Positions 35,874 to 40,715 of a stretch of DNA of 40,715 bases are shown piece by piece. The position numbers and the translations under genes were made by a program. Origin of the DNA: an uncultured Roseburia sp. GTDB lineage: Bacteria; Bacillota; Clostridia; Lachnospirales; Lachnospiraceae. The stretch lies in NCBI GenBank assembly GCA_947627165.1, contig CANQUZ010000003.1, positions 1-40,715 of the forward strand, written 5' to 3'. The stretch's first letter is position 1. The number at the start of each line of letters is the position of its first letter. Below the pieces are notes generated by a model. That model was not told the DNA's origin and did not search any database. It was given only the letters and a program-made list of their open reading frames with translations.

Positions 35874-36638
35874 TTAATATACCTTGATTAGGATGACAGA
35901 AATGTTGTCCTTTTCCTGTCGGCGTTTATTTTCTTCTATTAAGTCCCTTGCATTTGCACGCATGACTTCTTTATTAACAAAATTTACAGGACGAAAAGAT
36001 TCATATATTTCCGCTTCCGTTATCTCATGCCGGAAACCATCGGAACAAAGCATATAGACTCCCCTTTCGCAGCCGCCTTGCAAAATATCGGGTTCTACCT
36101 TTTCAGACGCCCCAACGCATTGAAGCAGCATATTTCTCCTCTTGTCTGTCCTTGCCTGTTCTAAGGTCATTGTCCCTCTCCGGATTTCCCTCGCCACAAA
36201 GGTCTGATCTTCTGTAAGCTGCCTGATTGCTGTATCGATGTGATACGCTCTTGTATCTCCCACATGGCCAATCAGATACTCATCACCTGCCAAAAGCAGC
36301 CCGGTAAAGGTCGTCCCAAGGCTTGCTCCTATGGTCTGGCTGTATTGCAATATTTTGACATTGAGGTCTTTGAGCATGAAAGACCATTTTGCCCCTATAA
36401 TCTCCAGATTCAGATTTTCAAGTTCAAACGGCAGCTCTTCCTCGAACCATCGGGCAAACTCCCTGACCACTGTGGCGCTTGCAAGCTCCCCTTTTGCCAA
36501 TCCTCCCATGCCGTCGCATATCACCGCCAATAAGACCTCTCCTATACCGCATTTAGCGTGTTTGATTAAAACGCTATCCTGATTGGTTTTTTTTGACATT
36601 CCCACGTCCGTCTCTGCTATTGCCTTATATCGCAGCAT
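35874..36638 (-). CDS. PP2C-family Ser/Thr protein phosphatase
   Basis: 254 residues with metal-binding motifs T-N-Q-D-S (18-22), C-D-G-M-G-G (41-46), H-V-G-D-T-R-A-Y (about 126) and a C-terminal D-N-I-S. It reverses phosphorylation by the adjacent kinase. GGAG lies 7 nt before the ATG. It is 12 bp from the kinase gene and 15 bp from the FHA gene, so all are in one operon. Confidence 0.92.
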   Translation of the reverse strand: MLRYKAIAETDVGMSKKTNQDSVLIKHAKCGIGEVLLAVICDGMGGLAKGELASATVVREFARWFEEELPFELENLNLEIIGAKWSFMLKDLNVKILQYSQTIGASLGTTFTGLLLAGDEYLIGHVGDTRAYHIDTAIRQLTEDQTFVAREIRRGTMTLEQARTDKRRNMLLQCVGASEKVEPDILQGGCERGVYMLCSDGFRHEITEAEIYESFRPVNFVNKEVMRANARDLIEENKRRQEKDNISVILIKVY

Positions 36639-36653
36639 AACCGCTCTCCTTTT

Positions 36654-37676
36654 CTATGCCTGAGAATGAAATACAAACTCTTCATTCCCTAACCTGACGT
36701 TGTCGCCTTCATGGATTTCCACTTCTTTCCTGGGAGTAATCGCTACGCCATTCACAAATGTTTTATTCTTAGAATTTAAGTCCATGATAAAATACCGCTG
36801 TTCTCTTCTGATAATATCCGCATGGCTTCGGCTTACCGCATGATTGTTACTGACAAAATAATCGGAATAGCTCTTTTCTTTTCCTAGTCTGTACACTGGT
36901 TTATTAATTTGAATTGTTTCGTCAGTGAGCACACGGTAAAGAGTGGCAAATTTTTCATAGTCGTCTCCTTCTAATAATCCCGTTGCTTCCTCCTCAATAA
37001 ATAGGACGGTCGTTTCCTCTTCTTTTAATAGTGCAGTCGCTTCCTCCCCGCTTTCCCTGTCATAATGTGCGTAATAGTCCGCCTGCTTATCTGTCATAAA
37101 ACTGACAGTAGGATGTCTTTTAATAATATGCACAACGCTTCTGTCTTCTTTGGCTATATACGCTTCTATTTTTTCCGGGTCAAACGACGGCAGCTCCCGC
37201 AGGAAATATACAAAGCGGGAAATATAGTCGTTCTCCTGCTCCGGCATTGGTTTTGCCGTATAAATCATATGGTACATCGTATCAAACGGCTCTGCTTTCT
37301 GCGCCGGCAGCAGCGGTAAATATATAAATTGGAGTTCTTTTGTGTGCTCATTGATAAAAATATGCTCAATGTCAAAAATAACGTTGTTGACGTTTAGCTG
37401 CGCCTGAGCCATTTTCCGATATAAATCCACAAACTGCTCCATGATGAAGAAAAAGTCATATTTGCTGATGGATTTTTTCAGCCGGTCATATAACCTGACG
37501 CCAATGGGGCCTGTATATTCTATTTTTTTCTTATTTATCCTGTTTACTTTCAGCAAACCCCTGACATTTTTTTGAGAAAATTTTTCCAACTCAGTTTCAT
37601 CCAGCTTCTCCCCTATGGAGAGTTTTGCTTTTACAATCAACTGACAGCCTTTTGATTTTTCTGTGATTTTTGCCAT
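36654..37676 (-). CDS. FHA domain protein with N-terminal DUF6382-like domain, first gene of the Tad locus
   Basis: 340 residues. The N-terminal domain (about 1-190) is similar in layout to that of the other FHA protein. The linker at about 212-236 carries E-A-T-A-L-L, E-T-T-V-L-F and E-A-T-G-L-L. The FHA domain at about 262-338 has G-K-E-K-S-Y and S-R-S-H. It is the first gene after the recombinase segment, so it would be the first to feel a change of promoter orientation. A weak AAGGAAG lies about 10 nt upstream. Confidence 0.88.
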   Translation of the reverse strand: MAKITEKSKGCQLIVKAKLSIGEKLDETELEKFSQKNVRGLLKVNRINKKKIEYTGPIGVRLYDRLKKSISKYDFFFIMEQFVDLYRKMAQAQLNVNNVIFDIEHIFINEHTKELQFIYLPLLPAQKAEPFDTMYHMIYTAKPMPEQENDYISRFVYFLRELPSFDPEKIEAYIAKEDRSVVHIIKRHPTVSFMTDKQADYYAHYDRESGEEATALLKEEETTVLFIEEEATGLLEGDDYEKFATLYRVLTDETIQINKPVYRLGKEKSYSDYFVSNNHAVSRSHADIIRREQRYFIMDLNSKNKTFVNGVAITPRKEVEIHEGDNVRLGNEEFVFHSQA

Positions 37677-37792
37677 CGTTCGTACTCTTCCTTTTCTCTT
37701 TTACCTGCTGCCTTTCCCTGGCATACCAAAAAATTTTCTATGTATAAATATCCTAAAAATACAAATCTTATAATAAAAGCGTCTTCAAAAGC

Positions 37793-37819
37793 GATTGCGT
37801 AGAACTGCCTGTTCTTAAC
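37793..37819 (+). repeat. Left copy of the 27-bp inverted repeat flanking the recombinase gene
   Basis: It is the exact reverse complement of 39293-39319. The core is an AGAAC-5 bp-GTTCT imperfect palindrome, the form of a tyrosine-recombinase crossover site. Flanking bases beyond 27 bp do not match. It lies 117 bp upstream of the first Tad-locus gene. Confidence 0.9.
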
Positions 37820-37864
37820 AAACCTGCAAAAAGCCCTGTTTTTACCGCATTTATCAAAATGTAA

Positions 37865-37880
37865 GACCATTTCTTTGACC
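37865..37880 (+). repeat. Candidate recombinase arm-type site, left
   Basis: The 16 bases GACCATTTCTTTGACC match 39099-39114 at 15 of 16 positions in the same orientation. The two copies flank the integrase gene and lie inside the inverted repeats. Confidence 0.5.
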
Positions 37881-37885
37881 ATTTA

Positions 37886-39016
37886 TCACACGCCAAGCCG
37901 TGCCAGTTTTTCTATCTGGGTTCTTTTTTGTTCCACAGACGAATGCACATAGGTATTTAAGGTGATATTTACGGAAGCATGGCCTAATAATTCGCTTAGC
38001 GTCTTAATATCTACGCCGACTTCCACGCAGCGGGTTGCAAAGGTGTGGCGCAATCCGTGAAAATGAATGTCTGTTATGCCGCAGTTCTGCAAAATTTTAT
38101 GGTAGCGGTATTCAAATGTCCTGGGACTTACAAAAACATCCGTCGTTGAAACGGCAAACTCGGAGTTTGATATGGATTTCCAGTTTTTTAGGATTGCCAG
38201 CAGTTTTGAATTGATGGGAACATCCCTGGCGGAAGCCCTGGTTTTGGGAACATCTATCACCAATTTTGTTTTGGAAGCTGCGCCGCAGTCCTCATTCTTC
38301 ACGCGGGATACCGTATGCCGGATATGGATGATCTTATTTTCAAAATCAACCTCTTCCCATCTGAGCGCGCATATTTCTCCTATGCGCAGTCCCCCATAGA
38401 TTGCCAATGCGATTCCGGTTTCGGTGCAGCCTGTATTTTGGGCGATGTATCTTTCCAGTTCCAACTGTGAATTTAAGTCCAACACCTCTGTTTCCTGCTT
38501 TACGGCTGCGGGCTTGGCGATATAATGGTTTTTTAATTCCCCCCGGTATCCCATGGCTGCGGCATATTCCAGGACAGACGTCAGAACAATCAAAATCAGT
38601 TTTACATAAGAAGAACTAAGGGGCTCCCGATTTTTCAAGTTACCCGACGCCATCTTATTGGAAATAAATCTGGCAATAGCGTGTTCATCCAGCGTTTGGA
38701 TGTCATAGGCTTGAAAGACAGGCATTAAGTGGGTTTCCAGAATCGTCTGATATTTTAACAGCGTCGCCCCTTTATGATTCGCAGACTGTAACAAAAGCCA
38801 TTCTCCCGCGATTTCGCCAAATGTCTTCCCCTGATTCCGCCTCTCTTCCTCTGATTCACACTCCTTTTTTAGGTTTAACAGTTTCTCCTTGACTTCATGA
38901 TAGGTTTTGCCATAAAGGGATTTGATCTTTGCCGATCCATTGGCATAAGATAATTTCACACGCGCTTCCCATCTTCCATCTTTTCTTTTCCGAATATTTT
39001 CTCCTCTTTTAGACAT
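37886..39016 (-). CDS. Tyrosine recombinase/integrase with Arm DNA-binding domain
   Basis: 376 residues. The N-terminal Arm/AP2-like domain (about 8-60) contains K-D-G-R-W-E-A-R-V. A SAM-like core-binding domain follows (about 65-165). The catalytic domain has R in G-G-L-R-I-G-E, H-G-L-R-H-T (H-x-x-R), L-L-G-H-A-S and the nucleophile Y in L-N-T-Y-V-H. All catalytic residues are present, so it is likely active. AGG lies 7 nt before the ATG. It is enclosed by a 27-bp inverted repeat, not by direct att repeats. This favours DNA inversion over integration. No terminator separates it from the co-directional Tad locus. Confidence 0.92.
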   Translation of the reverse strand: MSKRGENIRKRKDGRWEARVKLSYANGSAKIKSLYGKTYHEVKEKLLNLKKECESEEERRNQGKTFGEIAGEWLLLQSANHKGATLLKYQTILETHLMPVFQAYDIQTLDEHAIARFISNKMASGNLKNREPLSSSYVKLILIVLTSVLEYAAAMGYRGELKNHYIAKPAAVKQETEVLDLNSQLELERYIAQNTGCTETGIALAIYGGLRIGEICALRWEEVDFENKIIHIRHTVSRVKNEDCGAASKTKLVIDVPKTRASARDVPINSKLLAILKNWKSISNSEFAVSTTDVFVSPRTFEYRYHKILQNCGITDIHFHGLRHTFATRCVEVGVDIKTLSELLGHASVNITLNTYVHSSVEQKRTQIEKLARLGV

Positions 39017-39098
39017 CGTTTTACCTCATTTCTGCGCCGCTTTTGCCCCGGCTTTGCCGAGGCGCAGGCTTGTTTCTGCCTTCCGAATTTGGTTTATG

Positions 39099-39114
39099 AC
39101 CATTTTTTTGACCC
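39099..39114 (+). repeat. Candidate recombinase arm-type site, right
   Basis: GACCATTTTTTTGACC is the direct-repeat partner of 37865-37880. Direct repeats of this size are the usual targets of Arm domains, but the T-rich context makes chance resemblance possible. Confidence 0.45.
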
Positions 39115-39234
39115 TTAAAATCATTTTTTTACACTTTTTAGATTTAAAAATCAACAAATACCACAAAACTTTCGTACATTTTTTATTCTTATTGGTTATT
39201 TTGTTGAAAAAATATAGAAACCGTGATAGAAATC

Positions 39235-39263
39235 TTGCAAAAAAATAGGCGATATGTTAGACT
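39235..39263 (+). promoter_or_regulatory. Candidate outward promoter within the putative invertible segment
   Basis: TTGCAA (39235-39240), 17-bp spacer, TAGACT (39258-39263) preceded by an extended -10 TG at 39255-39256. In the present orientation it points right, across the inverted repeat into a terminator. After inversion it would start transcription near 37842, pointing at the first Tad-locus gene with a leader of about 165 nt. Confidence 0.5.
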
Positions 39264-39292
39264 GACAGTAGTTTTTTATACCATGGCAGGAC

Positions 39293-39319
39293 GTTAAGAA
39301 CAGGCAGTTCTACGCAATC
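39293..39319 (-). repeat. Right copy of the 27-bp inverted repeat flanking the recombinase gene
   Basis: It is the perfect reverse complement of 37793-37819. Read on the plus strand it encodes V-K-N-R-Q-F-Y-A-I within a short open frame (39272-39370). The left copy encodes the same peptide on the minus strand. Confidence 0.9.
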
Positions 39320-39383
39320 ATGCAAGCGGCAAACGCGTCGTTTCCCCTCACAGAAGAAATCAGATGGGCGTAAATAGGAATCG

Positions 39384-39417
39384 AAAAAGGGCGGGCTTCC
39401 CTATGGAAGTCCGCCCT
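39384..39417 (-). terminator. Terminator of the flavodoxin-like gene
   Basis: A 13-bp stem with one mismatch (39388-39400 with 39405-39417) and a 4-nt loop is followed in minus sense by a T5 run (39384-39388). It also insulates the right end of the recombinase segment. Confidence 0.85.
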
Positions 39418-39485
39418 AATTATTCGTTATTGCTCCTGTGTGACCCTATATTATTTTCAAATGAAATCCTCATAGAATCGGTTAT

Positions 39486-40001
39486 TTACACCGATTTTTT
39501 TGCCCAAGCGGCAACTACCATCCAGGAATCGGCAGCATCCGCCCCATGGATGGCAAGGCTCCTGCCGAAAGAGGCTCCCTTACATAATTCTTTCAGATCC
39601 TTTTCGCAATCTCCCAGTCCTGTTCCCTCATGTGTCACCAGAGCCATGACTTTTTTCCCGCTCCAATTCAGCCTTTCCACCTGCGAGAACACTGCCATGG
39701 GATAAGTTCCCCACCAAGAAGGACCGCAGATAAAAATATTGTCGTAACGGTTGATGTCTTTTAAATATTTTTTCAGTTCCGGCCTTGCCCCCTCTTCTTT
39801 CTCCTGCTTTGCTTCCTCAGTGCAGGCCTTGTAGTCCTCTGCATATGCTTTGACCGTCTCTATCTCAAACAAATCCCCACCGACTGCTCTCTGGATAAAT
39901 TCAGCAACAATCTCCGTGTTCCCTCTTTCCAGATTTTTAATTCTCCCATTCCAGTAATTTTCTCCTTTACGGGAGTAGTAAATAATCAGATTATTTGACA
40001 T
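39486..40001 (-). CDS. Flavodoxin family protein
   Basis: 171 residues. A variant FMN phosphate-binding loop near the N-terminus (Y-Y-S-R-K-G-E-N-Y, with N-T-E-I after a short insertion) is followed by the C-G-P-S-W-W-G-T-Y-P region and H-E-G-T-G-L-G. These match the flavodoxin-4-type fold common in Clostridia. It is probably a cytoplasmic electron carrier or FMN-dependent reductase; partner unknown. GGAG lies 10 nt upstream of the ATG. It stands alone between the ROK kinase and the recombinase region. Confidence 0.85.
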   Translation of the reverse strand: MSNNLIIYYSRKGENYWNGRIKNLERGNTEIVAEFIQRAVGGDLFEIETVKAYAEDYKACTEEAKQEKEEGARPELKKYLKDINRYDNIFICGPSWWGTYPMAVFSQVERLNWSGKKVMALVTHEGTGLGDCEKDLKELCKGASFGRSLAIHGADAADSWMVVAAWAKKSV

Positions 40002-40025
40002 GATGTTCCATCTCCTTTTTATGAT

Positions 40026-40062
40026 AGATACTATTGCTTTCTATTGCTCTAAAAAAGTATCT
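40026..40062. repeat. Inverted repeat upstream of the flavodoxin-like gene
   Basis: AGATACT (40026-40032) pairs with AGTATCT (40056-40062). The 23-nt interior contains ATTGCT twice. It lies in the leader or promoter region of the flavodoxin-like gene and could be an operator or a weak hairpin. Confidence 0.35.
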
Positions 40063-40100
40063 GCAGAGCAGAAATACATCTGTTTCTCTACATCCGCTTT

Positions 40101-40715
40101 TTATTCCTCCAACAGCATCTGCACGCAGCCATACATTCCGGCGTCGTTGCCAAGCCCTGCTAAGGCAAATTTTGCTTCACGGCAGGCATGGAAAGAAGTT
40201 TCCATATAGTGCTTCTGAATCCCCTGAAGCAAGATATCCCCCGCCTTTGAGACTCCGCCGCCGATGACAATAATTTCCGGATCCACAACGCAGGCAATAT
40301 TGGAAAGGGCAGCCCCAAGAATGGAGCAGACTTCGTCCACTAAGTCTAAGGCGACAGCATCCTGTGCTTTTGCCTCGTCAAACACGTCTTTTGCCGTCAG
40401 GGTTTCAAATTTCCGCAAACCTGTCTCCTCGGAAGACATCGCCAGTTTTCGTTTTGCCAGCCTTACGATCCCGGTGGCGGATGTATACTGCTCTAAACAG
40501 CCATATTTGCCGCAATTACAGGGTTCGATTTCTTCCGGGTTGACAGAGATATGTCCGATTTCTCCCCCTGCTCCATGAAATCCAGCCACTACCTTTCCGT
40601 TCACTATGACTCCGCCGCCTACGCCCGTGCCAAGCGTTACGAGAACAAAGCTTTTCGCTCCGCCGCCTGTCACGGCGTATTCGCCGTACGCCGCCGCGTT
40701 CGCGTCGTTTTCGAG
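40101..40715 (-). CDS. ROK-family sugar kinase, probable glucokinase (5' end outside window)
   Basis: The frame is open to the window edge, so only the C-terminal two thirds is seen. The visible part begins L-E-N-D-A-N-A-A-A, with the conserved catalytic-site Asp. G-T-G-V-G-G-G (sugar/ATP loop), E-I-G-H, and the ROK zinc motif C-N-C-G-K-Y-G-C-L-E follow, then V-I-G-G-G-V-S. A GTG at 40671-40673 is internal, not the start. It phosphorylates a hexose, most likely glucose. Repressor-type ROK proteins would have an N-terminal winged helix that cannot be checked here. Confidence 0.9.
   Translation of the reverse strand, partial: LENDANAAAYGEYAVTGGGAKSFVLVTLGTGVGGGVIVNGKVVAGFHGAGGEIGHISVNPEEIEPCNCGKYGCLEQYTSATGIVRLAKRKLAMSSEETGLRKFETLTAKDVFDEAKAQDAVALDLVDEVCSILGAALSNIACVVDPEIIVIGGGVSKAGDILLQGIQKHYMETSFHACREAKFALAGLGNDAGMYGCVQMLLEE

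Larger units (their letters stand above)
39017..39292. other. A+T-rich non-coding region inside the putative invertible segment
   Basis: About 275 bp between the integrase start and the right inverted repeat with no convincing gene. It holds poly-T runs, the right arm-like site (39099-39114), a weak inward promoter candidate for the integrase and the outward promoter candidate at 39235. The inward candidate on the minus strand is TTGCAA at 39235-39240 with TATATT about 18 bp further. The 39320-39485 stretch beyond holds only the flavodoxin terminator and an ORF tail. Confidence 0.6.

Noticed and set aside
37637-37882. 81-residue minus-strand ORF between the integrase and the FHA gene
   Set aside because: It crosses the left inverted repeat, overlaps the FHA gene start, and has no recognisable family or convincing ribosome binding site. 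I treat it as a chance frame, although its repeat-encoded peptide is noted as a finding.
37793-39319. Integrated genomic island with attL/attR
   Set aside because: The flanking repeats are inverted, not direct, and the segment carries only the recombinase gene. Inversion is the better model.

Overview
The window looks like chromosome from a low-to-mid G+C anaerobic Firmicute, most likely a Lachnospiraceae-type Clostridium. This is inferred from gene families, not from any rRNA: an NADP-glutamate dehydrogenase with the Clostridium symbiosum-type residue pattern, a DUF4321 protein, an Rpn-type nuclease tail, a ThiT transporter, and a Gram-positive Tad locus with a DUF5702 protein and FHA, PP2C and Ser/Thr kinase genes. 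No rRNA, tRNA, CRISPR array or intact IS element was seen.

Layout. 1-0.8 kb: 3' end of an Rpn/PD-(D/E)XK protein and two terminators. 0.8-2.2 kb: gdhA. 2.3-5.7 kb: response regulator, ABC ATPase, ABC-2 permease and histidine kinase, resembling peptide-antibiotic detoxification modules, with three tandem 12-bp repeats at the internal promoter. 5.8-6.6 kb: DUF4321 and acyl carrier protein genes. 6.7-9.8 kb: a sulfur operon (siroheme/4Fe-4S reductase, TusA-like, thioredoxin-like, ThiS-like carrier with a C-terminal tail, E1-like activator, JAMM peptidase). 10.1-13.0 kb: FecCD-type iron/siderophore uptake (permease and ATPase on +, lipoprotein on -). 13.1-13.8 kb: thiT. A palindromic intergenic repeat occurs as one full-length copy (9842-9987) and two left-end fragments (6195, 6661).

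14.0-37.7 kb is one large minus-strand locus. In transcription order it encodes an FHA protein, a PP2C phosphatase, a membrane Ser/Thr kinase, a small membrane protein, a 2148-residue repeat adhesin, TadZ, TadA, TadB, TadC, an Flp-like pilin, a prepilin peptidase, a WG-repeat protein, a small two-helix membrane protein, a TadE-like pseudopilin, a DUF5702 protein, a second TadE-like protein and a second FHA protein. It reads as a surface pilus/adhesin machine wired to phosphothreonine signalling. T-x-L-L peptides recur in both FHA proteins and the small membrane protein.

Two structures stand out. First, a tyrosine recombinase gene just upstream of the Tad locus is enclosed by a perfect 27-bp inverted repeat (37793-37819 and 39293-39319). 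A promoter-like sequence inside it points out of the right end. Inversion would aim that promoter at the Tad locus, so this is a candidate phase switch. Second, the 0.9 kb between thiT and the last Tad-locus gene is a mosaic of pieces matching 13.8, 15.0, 19.7 and 20.2-20.8 kb in collinear order. This is what an old 7-kb tandem duplication would leave after internal deletions, with one duplicated gene still open.

37.9-40.7 kb: integrase, a flavodoxin-like gene and the 3' part of a ROK-family sugar kinase that runs off the window.
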